In this document: one piece after another, positions 34,075 through 48,220 of the stretch
Layout: the number at the start of each line of letters is the position of its first letter
Numbering within the stretch: the first letter of the stretch is position 1
Source of the DNA: Sitta carolinensis
Lineage: Eukaryota > Chordata > Aves > Passeriformes > Sittidae
DNA length: 64,000 nucleotides
Reading direction: 5' to 3'
Assembly: GCA_032173965.1 (NCBI GenBank)
Contig: JAVUNC010000006.1
Coordinates: 16,527,528-16,591,527 of the forward strand
Notes under the pieces: model-generated
Database searches by the model: none
The model's input: only the letters and a program-made list of their open reading frames with translations
Told to the model about the DNA's origin: nothing
Program-made: the position numbers and the translations under genes

Positions 34075-37000
34075 CTGGTTATAAACCAAACAAAAGGTAG
34101 TAGAGGCACATGGATTTTAAAAGCTCATCAGAAGTACAGAACTGGAAAACTCCTATAGAGATTTTTTTTAAAAAAATAATTACTTTGAGCATACTAAGAT
34201 TGAATTTATTGCCTTTCCTTAATAATATTACAGTTGAACAACAAGGCTGTTTCATTTTCTGAAAAAAAAAAAAAATTATTATAAGAAAGCTTTTTAAACG
34301 ATGAAAAACCTGACTCCCTTTCAGTTAGTGTAAGGAATTAAATCAAGTATAAATCTCACCAATAAACTCACTGCTTGCATTTAAGTCTTAATTCATGCCA
34401 GTGGAGCACCACAATATTTAATCTTATTTTGACAATCTGCATCATTATTTACAAGTCACTAAGTGTGAAGAGCTACAGAACAACTGTAGGAACTATTTTT
34501 GATTGCATCTATTTTTTGGTAACATATCTTACCTACATCAGAGGCTTCAGCTAATAAACAATCATTTAATTTTCTACACAGTTTTTCTTGCTTTTTTCCC
34601 CTTTTTTATGCTTCATGGAAGGTAGAGTGCTGCCAGTGTTCTATCATTCCAGCAATGTATGCAATATCCTAGCATACAAATATATAATAGAAATACTGCT
34701 TGTTCAAGTCAGTTATTGATTTGTCAAAATTAACACATTTCTATATTTTTTGTCTCCCAAGTATTTTGTTTAAAAAGCCATTAAAGTTATCTGGCTTCTT
34801 AAAGATTTTTCAAATTTCTTTGGCCATCAATAGGATACGTTATTACTTTTGTAATCTGGAAGTCAGTTTTGTCAACAAAGTAAAATATTTTTTTGAAAAG
34901 GTAACTGTATCAGAGAATTCTAATAGGTTTATAACTGTATTAGTTTAGAGCTGAACATGTTTAGGTTGAAAATGTTTATAAAATCCACGGTGCTATTGGA
35001 AAGTGCTAGAAGAAGCATCTGCTCTTCCTTTTAAGTGCATTTCTGTTCAGCAGTACCTACAAATCATTCAGTGTGCCCATTACCTTGGTACTGAATGTAG
35101 GAGCCTAAAGCCTGCTTATGTTATGCTTTGAAACCTTGTAGTGTCTTATAATCTCTGTTTCTTACCCTTGCTGCTCAGTAAGTATCTTCTATGAATATAT
35201 GTAGATGCAAATTAATAGTAAACTAACTGATATGTAGCACATAATTATTGTATTACCAATCAATACATATTTTTCCCAACATTTAAGTAAATTATCGATT
35301 ACAACAATTAAAAATTCTTCTTTTCCTCAAATATGTTTTCTGATTGGTAGCAACGTATTAGTAAATATATTTTTGCAAAGGTGCCTAAAGGTGCCATGCA
35401 GCCTGGCTGCTCCTTGGGTGGTGGTAACTGTGGGTCTTTCCAGAGATGTCTGACACCCACTGCCGTGGGCAGATGAGGGGAGTCCCTGCTTGGGTTCCCC
35501 GTGGGCCAGGGGCTGCTCAGGGAAAGGCAAGGACCAGTGCTGCCAGAGCCATCCAAGCTGGAGTGCTGTGGTCTCTCTGGTTTTCCTTGCATGTCCAGCG
35601 AAATGTCATCTACAGTAAGTACATAAATGGTATCAGCTGAAATTCTTACCTGAGCCTGTCCATGATATTTCAGAGGAATATGTGAGTTTATATACTTGCT
35701 GAGTTAGTGCAGATATTCATTGCTGCTGTTATGGACTTGTACTTAAAAATAACATATCACTTCCACAATTTATTTTAGGATCCTTTAAAATAAAAGTTAC
35801 ATAGTGTTGATTTTTTTTTTTTTTCTAGGTGTTCATTAGTAATTTTGAATTAATGACTTTATGGATTTCATGTTGCAGATGTCAAGATTAATCACTGTTA
35901 GCATTTTTCTGATCTGTAGACATGTCACAAGTCTTATGAAGTCATTACATAGATAGAATTATTCTCATGAGTTTGCTTCTTTTGGTTGATTTATTGGTCC
36001 AATTAACTTGTTATTTAGATGCTGCTTTATCCTTAATTATTTACTAAAGGAACCCCTTGGACTAAATAATCTTTAGAACTGATTACTAAAAAATAAAAGT
36101 ATAGCCTATGTTTCAAGTATCAGACAAAAAAAAAGCCTTTTTGTAATAGTATTTGTCTTTGCAGAGTAAATAAACAAATTCTTTTTAATAGGTACATGCA
36201 GTTCTTCAATTAGGTAGCTGCCCACGCTAGCCATGCCTTGTGATTCATCGAGGTTTAAAAATTGCCCCCAGAACATCTGATATACTGTTTTTATCCAATT
36301 AAGTCAATAATCACAAGGATTTGGAGTTCTCCATTAATACATCGTGGTACAAAATTGGTTGATACTAACCTGTCAGCTCAAGTGGATTAATAGCTGGATG
36401 TCATTAGTAGGTTGTGGAAATGCTCTTAATCCATTTTAGGATGAAGCCAGACAGGTTAGTTTAAATCATCTTAGCTGGGTTTCAATTAGCCTAAACCCAT
36501 ACTATGTACCAGTATGATGACATCCACATATGTCTTTTTAATCTATATTTACTTCAGCAGTTTCTTTTCACATGCATTAGTCAGCATCTCTCTTTTGAGA
36601 ATAAGTGCCCTCCCATGTCTGTCAGCTGAGCTGTTCCATGCACTCATATCTGCACCCACTGCAGTCAAGTTATCAAAAGGTCATTATTAGTTCAAGCTGT
36701 TTCCAAAATTCTTTATAGGGAAGGTATCATAAAGTTTATATGAAATTACATTTCAGAATACTCATTCCTTATTTGAGCTATGTTAAATTTCCTCCTGGCA
36801 TCTAAAAAGTTACATTTGACAGAATGAAACTACATTTAAGTGTTACAAACTTTAAGGAAAGATCTTTAACTGGAATACTTTTTGTGCTTTCTTAGATATC
36901 AGGGGACCCACACTGATACACAGTACCTGAAAGTGGAGCAGGAGCATGGTAACAGCGGAGAATGCATCAAAATGCATGTTTTATGTCATGAATATTTATG

Positions 37001-37799
37001 GATATTCTGTCCCCTAATTAAAACTACTTTACCCTATAGTAAATGTTGAAAATAATTTGCTACTCAAGCAATTTACTGTTGTCATTTTGTGTAACATTCT
37101 ATGTAACTATCCCCTTTTTTACTAAGAAGAAATGTATTAGTTGCATTCTGACCTCCCGCGACTCCATATGATCCCCCCTGTAGTGGTGTGACGTGGCCAC
37201 ACAGTTAACACAGTTACACCAAGAAGGTAGCACTTCAGACAGCTCAACCCTTATGTTTGAAGATGGATCTCTCCTTTTGGCTCATCTCCTTTTATGCCCA
37301 CTAGCACTCTTAATCGACTTTTTCTCTGTTACTGCACAATGATTCACTCAGTCCTTTACCTTGTGCCATTCACAGCTGTTCTGCAGCTTCTCAGCCACGT
37401 ACACCTCGAGTCCCAGAAAGTGAAATGGTCACTGAAGAGACACCTCAAGAAACAGCCGAGGCTGAGTCCCAGATGACTTCTACACTATTAGATATAGGCC
37501 AGGCGTGAGAGGTTACTTTTTGCAAGCCTTTCATCGTTTGAGGCTCAGCATTAGAAGACACCTGGTTTTTAGTATTTGGCAGTGTTCAGCATAGGACAGC
37601 AAATTAACCTATTAACCAAAAATCCTAAATGGTTAGCATAGCACTTAAATTTCGTGATAGATGTCTGTTTTAGAGCATCAAGGATAGGTAAAGAATGGAT
37701 TCAGGAGAGGGATAGAAAGACAGAAAGAATGACCCACTAATGTCAGGCTACTTAATGGACTGATACAAACAGAGGTCCTTAAATTACAGCTTGCTGTTT

Positions 37800-37855
37800 C
37801 TAAGTTTCTGTCCTGCTGTGTGTTTTCTGTCCTATGTGTTTTCTGTCCTACTGGA
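37800..37855 (+). repeat. Short tandem repeat, about three units
   Basis: The unit GTGTTTTCTGTCCTA and variants occurs three times in a row (GTTTCTGTCCTGCTGT, GTGTTTTCTGTCCTAT, GTGTTTTCTGTCCTAC). Confidence 0.8.
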
Positions 37856-40683
37856 AGGTGATTCCTTTGTATGAACATATGAACATTTTTGGATTATATG
37901 TACATATACAAAAATTTAGAACTATAGCTGCCTTCAGGAAGAGGGAGGTTTTCGTATTGGTCATGGTTCTAGGAGCCACCCAGACAATGGAAGTTGTATG
38001 GAATGGGATAAGGTAAGGCTCCCTTCATTTTTCAGTCCACATGGAAATATATTTTCTCAGCACTGCAACCATCACCAGGTGATCCGAAACACAATGAACC
38101 CTGATTCCTCAGAAGGAAGAATTCTGCAAGTGTCAGCCCTGCAAACATTGTCCATCCCTTTTGGTCAATTAGTAATGAGAGTCAAATTGCCGACCTTTAT
38201 TGGCCCAGCTTACTTGCACCAAGGGGAAATTCAAATTTCTTGTCCTTAGTAAAATATTTGTGCAACTGTTTAAAGCTCTTTTTTTTTGTGCCAACTCTTC
38301 AATTCCACTGTATCTTCCTCCCTCTTCTTTATTGTAACTGGAAATAAAGAATCAATCTAAGAATATTCATGATTTATTTTGATCTTGCATAATTTGAAAG
38401 TTAAACAAAATTGTAGTAATTTAATAGTTTTTAATAACTTTAAGGTATAGAAAGGTTTGAGTTGTTAAAAAAAGAGAAAAGAATATACTAACATGCTTCT
38501 CAGTGTCTGTTTTACTGTGTAATTCTGCAGTACTTTCTTTGACTTAACAGAAGGGATGAGTAACAATACATAATTTCAGAGTGCAAGGCCTTGACACAGT
38601 ACACATTGTTTGAGATGCAGTTCATGTTTTGTATTCTATATCTTTTAGAGTGTTCTCCCTTGGAGCACTGAGACAGTGCTTAGAGGATTTATAAAAGAAG
38701 TTCTTGGAAGTGAAGTAAAGCAGTACACATAGTATTTTTAGGGTAGGGATTACTTTTTAGTTACTTCTGAGGAATATAACAAAGTCTAAACAAAAATAAT
38801 GCTTCATGCTTACTGAGACAGAAACAAATTCAGAGTTAAGATGTTAGGTGCTTTTATTCCAATAGTAGTACATCTGGATCTGTTAATCCAAATGACATTG
38901 CACTGAACATCACAATTATGTTCTTTAAATATGTTTTGTCCTTTTGTTCTTTAAGGTTTTAAGCACATAAGAATGCTATGGAAATTATGATAAAGCCTGA
39001 CACCAAAATGAGAATGCAGTTTACTTATGAACATGTTTTATTTAATATAAAATGTATCATGTTTTCAATCTCTTGGCATGCAGTTATTGTTTATGATAAC
39101 ATTATTGTGGCCAAGTTAAAAATACAAGAAAACAAAACTTTTGGATTTTTTACTACATTTTTTTAACAAGTCTTCAAACAGTGTGATATCTGTCAGTACT
39201 GAAATATAATTATGTTCCAAACAAGACACAGCATGGTTTAGAGCACAGACATCTTCTCAGACATTTCTGACTCTGTGATAGGCCAACTTGTCTCTGGACT
39301 ATGTTTACTGGGAACCCCAAGCCCCAAAGAGCATGGTCATGAGATACCCTGTAGGTTTAGACTGTGACATCAGAGTTCAACTTAGATTATTGGTTTGGGC
39401 ATTTGGCCAATATTACTGGAGCTTCTGGCAACAGCGTGAGGCAAAGAAATAAAGAGAGAAAGCAAAGAGTCAGTAATGAACCCTGGGGCTGGAGCAGAAA
39501 CCAGTGACAGCAAGTTGTGATTGAAAAAGGTGGAGAAACACTACTAAAATAATATTATGCTACACATTTTATAAGTATTTTAAAGTTTCTCCATTTCATG
39601 CAGAAAAAAATATATACATATTTGCAAGCATATTTGTCTATTTTTAGGGATGCACACACACATAAACAGAAATATGTTGCTGTATAAACATTAATTTTGC
39701 ATTTAGTGTCTAAAATATCAGGGGAAATTCCAGCAAGGGTTTTATATTAAATTCCCTGAAAAGTGTTTTGGTAGACATTTTTGAGAGGAAAACAAAGTAA
39801 AATGGATAGTCTGAGCTACTGCAGTTTGCCAAGTTGTTCAGTTTTATTCAGGACATCTTAGGAACGTATAAATAAAGACAAAGTGGCAAAATATCCGAGT
39901 GCTTTCAGATTTAAGGAAACAACATACATTCCCCCACCCCAGAAAGCAATTATTTAGTTTAAGAATGTTTACTGGCATCAGTGTTGATTTTACTGGTAGA
40001 CAGTGAGTAAACAAGCTATAATGCTGTCTACAATATAAACTTTTAAGCCTAAAGTCTTAGCTTGCTGCTCTGTAATTCAAGGGCAAAGCTCCAGTTGACT
40101 TCACTGGAGCAGGGATGAAGTATGTGACTAAATAAAGTCCAAGCTAGCTTGAAATTTATTGCACAAAGACTCATTTTTATTGTTGTAAATGTTTCCTGTA
40201 TACTACTTTACAAAAAAGAGAAAAGTTTCTGAGCATCTGTTCAGTGTTTGTACCTTACTCAGTGCAGCAGTTTCTATTTCTACCACCAACCTAATTTCTC
40301 ACAATTAATGTAACTAACTTAATTCTATTTGGTTTGACACTATAATTTGGACACTTAGCCCCAAATTGCAGATGTTTACAATAAGATATGCATAAGAAGA
40401 ATGAAAGTTTTAAGTTTACCAGTTTCCCTTGTAATGCCTGCTAATCTATTAACTGCATCCTTCTTTCTCTGATAATTTGCCTTATCTGTTTATTTTTTCT
40501 TCTAAATCAGCATTTGTTGGTGTAGCTTATACAAATTCTTTCTCACCCTATGTATTTTACCTATGTTGAACTAATAGTCTTTGAAATTCTTATGTATGTC
40601 AATTCCTGACTAACGTTACATCCAGGGCTGGGTCGTTTTTGCAGTTGCACTTTTGTTTTTATTGTTGCCTATCCCAATTCTAA

Positions 40684-40685
<2 letters not shown>

Positions 40686-40726
<41 letters not shown>
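40686..40726. repeat. Poly(T) tract, 41 bases
   Basis: A run of 41 T, second longest in the window. The minus-strand open frame crossing it (poly-lysine) is an artefact. Confidence 0.95.
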
Positions 40727-40728
<2 letters not shown>

Positions 40729-43700
40729 CTATACCTAAAAAAGAGTAATTTTTATAGCTTGAAATCAAAACTAGAAATAAGAATTTATTTATAACCACAC
40801 ATCATGGTCATAAGTCCATATCCTCAGATGCTTATTCAGTTCCTATTTCTTTGTGTTTTGTTTTTCAGCTATTAACAGATCTTTATATTCCTGTAAACCC
40901 TCCCTTAGGAACTGTCTATTAAATTAGGAACAAATTTAAGAATAGCATTCAGTCCAATCATAGTACTTTTAAAAATGGTACTTTATAAAAGACTTACTTT
41001 CAATTTTGGAAATGGCAGATTACCCATTGTCTGGTTTCCTCAATGAAAGCCTAAATTGGAGAGATCTTTTTAACTAAAAAGCCTCATGGGACAGCAGAAA
41101 AAGTGGTGCTTAGTCTATTTACCTGAGAAACTAAGTCCTTTACTTCTCACAAATCCAAAATGTTCATTAATATGCATGGAAATTTTTGATCTGTGGAAAT
41201 TGCAGGACAAACTCTGATATGCGCCACTATTTATAATACAGAAGACTAACTGAATGCCTTGTTCTCTATAAAAATAAGAAACTGACCTGGTATTAGTCAC
41301 TACGAAATAAAAGAAGTTTGTTATGGGTGCTGTTATGAGTTCCTTAAAAAGGCTTAAAGTAAGTTAAACAAAAAGACACATGGGGTTTTTATTATTGTTT
41401 TTTTAGCATGTACAGAAAAGGAAAGAAATGAAGTTTAGAAGCCTTATGTCCCCTTCTTTTTTCTGAAACAAAATGGTATTCACTGATTTATATAACTAAA
41501 TGATAGAGGGTCTGAGGAGTAACACTTTAACTAGAAATAAGACATTTAAATATCTAGGAGATGGGAGACAGCATGGAAGAATATGAATAAGTAAAAATAA
41601 GAACAGACCACTGGAGCAATCAGTTGATGAGTTCTTGAAATATGCCTTTAATCACACCTTCTGAGCTTAAGCAATGACATGTGCTACTTTTCTTCAAAGA
41701 TAAAAAAAAGACTGGAACAATACCTGCAGGGTATTGTTCACTTACTAGGACACAATCTAGTCTAGACAAAGTTCAACATACAATATGTTGTGCTGGATGG
41801 AGAATTGTTGTTCAGCAAGATTTTTGCCTTGTCTTGCTTAGTGAGATACTCCAATATAGACTTGGATGCTCAAGACATCCTTCTGAAAGACCTTCACTGA
41901 TGAAACAATGAGACAAGCCTTAGCTTGTGAGAAAAAATATGGAAAATGGAAAAATTAGTAACCATTTTATTCCAAACCCTGTGCCTCATTTCACCCTTGG
42001 AGCTTTATTTATCTTTCTCTCTTCACTACAGCAGGGAGGCAGTATGAAACTCCCTTATTTTCCATGGCACAGCAAGTGTTTCTTGATGAATCAGTAAAGT
42101 TATACAAGACTAGCTCCAGTTATTGCCATTCCACCTCCTTAACCAGGTTTACAGGGGAAATATGACAGCTCTGCAAGATCTACTTTTCCATTTCCTACTA
42201 AAACTTGTACAAAAACTCCTGCTACAAGGTTATAGATATAATGTAGACTACACAATGGAATCAGAACTAACTAATGCTTTTTCAGTTTCATTTGATTTAG
42301 AATTTTGACAGATTTGTTGTTGACATATTAAATAATTTTCTCTATCTTTGAATTTTCTTTTCTTTTCTTTTGAATGTCTTTGAAAATGTGTGGAAAAAAT
42401 GAGTACTCTTTTACATTGCTGATACTTAGATTGTTCAGTGGTTTATGCATCTCTTGTATTAGACTAAGATTATGTTATATATCTTAACTAATTTTAGAAA
42501 ATGAAAAGTGTAGTCAGATTTTTATTTTAATAAAATAGATCAACATTTAGTAATGTAAAATGTACTTAAGTATTATGTATACTTAAAGGAGTTTAAGGAG
42601 AAGTGGCATTTAAATAAAGTACATTCATAGAAGTATTATGCTTTCTCTACAAGAATTCTGTATCTTAAGAACAAATTAACAACTATTATAACACTTAGAA
42701 ATGCCAAAAAATATTCTTCTGCTTTTACATAAACTTTTCCAAGCCTGTGCAGCCTTGAACATTTTTATACGACATTGCTTGAAGTTTGCAGAAACCTGCA
42801 TTATTTCATGGTATAGTATCCCTCAGGAATAACCCTTGTTTTAGAAGAGAAACATTTCAAAGTAGAATTTTACAATCTCCTAACAAATTATAGATTTTAA
42901 TAATATCATATATGTATTTTTTCTATAAAGTGTAAGCTTATAGATTAATTGCCTATTTATATTTGTTATCAGAGAGACAATATGTATCTGGGGTCTACCA
43001 CATATCCATTTTGCTTCTGTCTCCATGATCAGCTCTGCTTAAATTAACAGTCCTGGCCTGGGTACCACTAATAGAGACTGAATGAAAATAAAACTGCCTA
43101 GAGACTATTGGTAACAGGAGAAGCACAGATGGACGCCCTTCTAGATGCTGAAATCTTCGACAATAGCACTTACAATTCTGGAAGTCAGCAATTTTGGTTT
43201 TTTCTTCATTAATCTGTTCACAGCCTCTTTGCTGCCCTGCAGAGATGCAGTGTGTTTGGAAAATTTTAACTTCAATGAGTGCCCATAAAATTTTCCGTAT
43301 TCTCACTTTTATTTCCTGCTTTATTTCAGGACCTGAACACCTCTAATATGTTAGTTACTACACATGTTAATTTTCTTCTGTGTCTCCTTCCTTCTTCACA
43401 TTAAAAATATTTAGATTACAAGGTCTCCTTCTTCAAATGAAATTATTTAGATCACAGTGTACTACATGAGGTCTGGAGGAGGTCAAAGCCAACTTCCAAG
43501 TAGTGTGATTACAGTGACGAAAGCAGTGAGAACACACCCAGCACTTTCTCATGGAAGAAGGACCAGTTTTCCCTGCAGATCATAAAAAAAAAAAAAAAAA
43601 AAACAGTATGAAGCCCACCTTTCCTAGCACTGACTTTACACAGATTTCAAAGACCAGTGTATTAAAAAGGGTACTTGGACTTCCCAGCAGCTGTTCCCTT

Positions 43701-45502
43701 GTGACACACTTACTCTCTGGTAAGGATAGAGCATATCTTTATAGGGCAGATCTGCTTTAAGGTCTTATTTTCTCAGAGAGTTAAGAACTATCAACGCAGT
43801 CAAGCTCAACTGCAAGGTGCATTGCTGTTACTATTTTTCAAGTAGGTTAAATGACCTATACAAAGAAAATATTCCTAAAATCAATGAGGAATTTCTAAGG
43901 AGCCTTCACAAGGCCCAGGAATCTGAAGTTTTGATTTGTCCTAAGACATTACAATTCTCTGCAACTGTAAACCTCAGTTTATTCTGCCTAAACACTTCAG
44001 AAAAAATAAAAGGAAGAGTGAGGGAGAGCAAGGGTGAGATTAAGAATAGAGTGTTAGGAAACTATACAGGAAACATCTCTTTTTTCAAACTACATAAATT
44101 ACTTGTCCTTTGGCATGCACTTTTTCAAGTGTTATTTAATTAAAATAAATGAGGAACATTCAAGTTAAATTTAGCATAACAAATTATATTAGCCTCATGA
44201 TATGATAAGAACATATATTACTGTTTCTAACACTTTTTCCAGTGGATTTGTTCTGTTGTGTGAACATCATTCTTGCTCTTCATTTTAGGAAAGGAACTTA
44301 TCTTATTGCTATTTAAATCCTTTTCAGATAAAAGAGAACATTTAGATAAACATATTTTATTATGCTGTCTCTATAATTTTGCTACATTGTGCTTTGTGAA
44401 GTGCATACATTGTAAGATTTATAACTTTTTAGAGGTTTTGAGTACTTTGATTGGTCACAATTAAAATATATATATATCTTCCAATTCTGGGAAACTGGGA
44501 TCTGCGTTCATTTTAAGAATAAAATAAGAAAAAAAACCCCTAGATATTACAGAAGTAATTTATCTAGATTATAAATCAGATTTTTATTCATGAATGTAGG
44601 ACATGCTTTTGCAAAATAATTATAAACTACTCTCATAGCTGCAGGGGTTTATTTCTTACACTTTTTTGTCTCAGTAGATGAATATCAAACTTTCTTAGTG
44701 TACTTACAAAAAAAAATGCAGCTGCTTAAAAAGATAAAAACTCATCAGATTCAGAATTTAAGGTCACCTCAATGGAGTGTATCTTCAAACTTTGGCATGC
44801 CAAATAAATATTTCCTATTTATTTTTAATAAGTGCATATTCTTAAGTATATTAATAAAGAGGACTTTTTCCTCTTGTTAGTCCTTTATTGAAATTAGCAT
44901 TATGAAAAGTGAATACATTAGTTTAGGATGAGAAATGAATCATTAGAATTATGTACTTTGACTTATCTATCTGCAAAAAATCAATTAGACGGAGGGAAAA
45001 TATTGTTAAAGAATTCCTCATTGTTTAAAAGTAGAGAGTTACCTGATAACGTATGTGATGGAAAAAATATGTGGTTTAGACTTAAATTTGACTTTTTAGG
45101 ACAGTATGAATTACATAGAATAAAAAACATGCTTAGAATCAGCAGATATATTGCACATTATGTGTTGTACAAATTGATTTGAACTCACTAGTTATATTTT
45201 AATGTCTTCTAATATTTTAAGGTTTCTATATGGACCACTGGGAGGTGGGTGCTTTCACAGGCTGAGATACAAAGTCAGGAAGACTTTTCAAGGAGGCTTT
45301 AAAGATATCCTTTCTACCCTAGTGGCTATGTAGAAAATGTAGATGTTCAGTCCAGAAGAATTAATTCAGGTGCCATCTAAAATTCAAGCAATGTTAGAAG
45401 CCTAAGTAAGATCAAATGACTCCTAAGAAGTAAAAGAGGCCACTTAGGAGCCCCATTCTTTAAAAAAATTTAAAAATCCAACAAAAAACCAGAAGCCACT
45501 AA

Positions 45503-45592
45503 CCAAACAAACAAACAAACAAACAAAAAAAAAAAAAACAACAACAACAAAAAAAACAAAACAAAAAAAAAAAAACAACGAACAAAAAACCC
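45503..45592 (+). repeat. (CAAA)n and A-rich simple repeat
   Basis: Five or so CAAA units lead into A runs interrupted by single C or CAA units. Could be a degenerated retroposon tail on the plus strand, but the sequence to its left is not recognisable. Confidence 0.9.
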
Positions 45593-47876
45593 AAACATCC
45601 AGGTAAGGGTTGTCTTTACTGCGCCAAAATGGAACATGAATTTTGCAAAAAGGATTTGGCCACTCTGGAAGCCCAAAACAACTGCTTTCCTTTAATCCTG
45701 AAAGCATTTTTAAAAGTTGCATATCCATAGTGAAAAAATACGTTCATGCACAATATGCAGAACTATCCCTAATGCAAAACTGGAGAGGAACATAGTAATA
45801 AATCGAATCAATAAATCAAAAGAATGAATATACCCTCTAGACCTACCAAAACTGTGAATACATTTATTGAACTATAATTAGAAGAAAAAGAGTGGGTATC
45901 CACAAGCAGGAGGAGCCTAGCTGGGATAGAAGAGAAAGCTGAATCTTTTATTTTCTCTCTAGGTATTTCAAAAGACAGTTGGATCGTTTCAAACACAAGC
46001 AGTGTAAGACAAGGTGAATTCCTTTATCTTGAAAATGCTATGCCTTTCAATGCCTATATGTCTGTTGAATATTTTTTCCAAAATGTTAAATTTTCTGCTA
46101 ATAAGAAATATCTGAGTGTTCATATATCATAAATCAATCATTCCCTTTATTTTCAAGAATTATTCTAAATATTGATGCTATGCCCCTATGGATCGCTTGT
46201 AAAATAATTCAGTTATCTGAACAGATTTTCATCTGGGGAATTTAGGTTTTTGTGGAACTGCTTTATTAATAGTTTCTGCATAATTTTTTTTTTTCCTTTC
46301 ATTTCCAAGTCAACAGTCTAAATTTATAAGAAAGATGGAGAATTAAGATAATCACTTCTCTGTGAGAAGGCTTAAAATCATCCTCCTTAAAGACTTGATT
46401 TATCACAGCAAAGAAAAAACAAGAAAACAAAAGATTTCAAGCTGGAATTGTCTAAGATAACAAAATGAATAAAATGAAAGATAAAGAGGAATCCATAGGG
46501 TTTGATTTGCAAACAAGCAGAGTATTTATTTGGCCATGCTATTTTTGAAATTGGTTAAGTCACAGGATTTTCCAAACAACACTCTTGACCTTTTATCGTT
46601 TTTTTGGTTTTTTGGTTTTGTTTTTGTTGGTTTGGGTTTTTTTTAACAAATAAATTGCATTGAAAATCTCCCTTGTGCAGCTATACTTTAGTAATCAGGA
46701 GAGTGATCAAACTGTGCACAGCAAGAAAATACAGTATCTTAAAGCGCTGTCACTCAAATTTAAGGATAAATGCTGCTAAATATACCAAAACCATGAGTTT
46801 TTTTTTTTCTTTTGCCAATACAGATTTCCTAACTAAATCAGCTAAATAAATTTCAGTAACTTTTGAATATTTTAACCAGACTATTTTTGAAACTTGGGAC
46901 CCTTTTGGAAACTATTTCTACAGAGTTATATTTACCTCCAAGATAAAATACAAGTGCACAAATCTTTACAGTCAGAGAAAGGATAGAGATTGAATACACT
47001 GATGTTTTCTCAGAAAAAGATCAATAATCAGAAAAAAACTCCTTCCTGCTGAAATCTTCAAATAATGTAAACATGCCAATCTACTTTTAACAAAGATAAA
47101 ATGTCTATTTTCTGTTGAGGACCATTATACCTAATACATAGAATTATGCACCTATGTTAATCAAAATAATGTAAAATAAAATAAACATTAAAATAAACTG
47201 TAGTCAATAAAGTTCCTTGAAATCATTATGTGTATTTTTGAGCCTGACAATATTGATAAAGCTACTTTGCCACATTTGATCCCAAATCTAAAAAAAAGTC
47301 AGAAATAAGCCCATTCTGCCTGGTAAATTTTTAGTTTATGAGATGTGATTCCTAATCAGCAAACCATTTTCTGATTTGCTTTTCATCATGCCACCGCAAA
47401 TAAGCAGTACATTTTACATTAGCACAGAAGACAATAGTAGTTGGTTGACCCTGTCTGGATACTAGCTACTCATGAAAGCCTCTCTTATACACTCCTTCTC
47501 AGCTGGACAGGGAAGAGAAAATATAACAAAGATCCATGAATTGAGATTAGGACAGGGAGAGAAACCACTCCCTCACCAAATACCATCATGGGCAAAACAG
47601 AGTCAGCTTGGGGATATTAATTGAATTTATTGCTAATAAAATCAGAACAGGATAATAAGAAGTAAAATGAATATCAAAAGCACCTTTCCCTCATCCCTTT
47701 CTCCTTCCCAGTCTCTACCTCCTTCTCCTCCAGCAGCTAAAGGAGATGGGGAGTGAGGGTTATGGTCAGTTCATCACAAGTTGTTTCTCCTACTTCTCTA
47801 GGGGAAAGCCTTTCCCCTGCCCCAGTGTGGGGTTCCTCCCAGAGGTGATGGTCCTCCAGGAGCTTCTTCAATGTGA

Positions 47877-47882
47877 GTCCAT
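47877..47882 (+). repeat. Target-site duplication, left copy (GTCCAT)
   Basis: Left flank of the solo LTR; identical to 48,215-48,220. The pair marks the integration event. Confidence 0.88.
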
Positions 47883-48214
47883 TGTAGTTTGGTTTTCTAG
47901 GTCTGAGGTTTCTGAGTTTCTGAACTCAGTTTCTTCGTGGTGTTTAGTTTTGAGAAGATTTTGTTCCCATAGACTTCACATAAACATCCTAAGTGTTATT
48001 GTAAAAGAGTGATGTTTTAGATTCTTTTCTGTGGGATGGACTTGTCTCTATCCATCGGTTTGGGCCAATGGGAAGAGTTCTGGCACTCTTGTAAACAATG
48101 AGAGTGGCCTGTTCTAAAAGGTATATAAGGAGGACAATTGTTTTAATAAAGTAGAATCAGATACAGTTTTTTATAACGAGGTCTCATGTCGTTTGTTCAT
48201 CGCCCACAGCGACA
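47883..48214 (+). mobile_element. Complete solo LTR (332 bp) with 6-bp target duplication
   Basis: The element begins TGTAGTTTGG and ends CACAGCGACA, so it has the TG...CA ends of a retroviral LTR. The 6-bp direct repeat GTCCAT flanks it exactly (47,877-47,882 and 48,215-48,220). Inside, in order, are a CCAAT box (48,065-48,069), a TATA box TATATAA (48,122-48,128) and an AATAAA poly(A) signal (48,145-48,150). This places U3, R and U5 in plus orientation, with U5 very short. The length of about 330 bp and the 6-bp duplication suit a class II (alpha/beta-like, ERVK-type) endogenous retrovirus. No internal viral sequence adjoins it, so the provirus has been reduced to one LTR by recombination. 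Removing it restores continuity of the surrounding older repeat. Confidence 0.88.
48122..48150 (+). promoter_or_regulatory. LTR core promoter and poly(A) signal
   Basis: TATATAA is followed 16 bases later by AATAAA, a compact arrangement typical of retroviral U3/R junctions. Both motifs look intact, so the LTR could still start or end transcripts on the plus strand; activity is not shown. Confidence 0.7.
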
Positions 48215-48220
48215 GTCCAT
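48215..48220 (+). repeat. Target-site duplication, right copy (GTCCAT)
   Basis: Right flank of the solo LTR; identical to 47,877-47,882. Confidence 0.88.

Larger units (their letters stand above)
34090..47439. other. Gene desert between coding relic and repeat cluster
   Basis: No supported gene. Contains a GC-richer block at 35,380-35,590, a possible regulatory element at 36,230-36,530, a three-unit short tandem repeat at 37,800-37,855, a 41-base T run at 40,686-40,726, an 18-base A run near 43,587 and an A-rich CAAA repeat at 45,503-45,592. Short open frames such as 43,817-44,143 on + lack recognisable features. Confidence 0.55.

Noticed and set aside
40616..40798. Poly-lysine frame on minus
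   Set aside because: Translation of a 41-base T tract.
45444..45728. Phe/Val-rich membrane-like frame on minus
   Set aside because: Translation of the CAAA/A-rich simple repeat.
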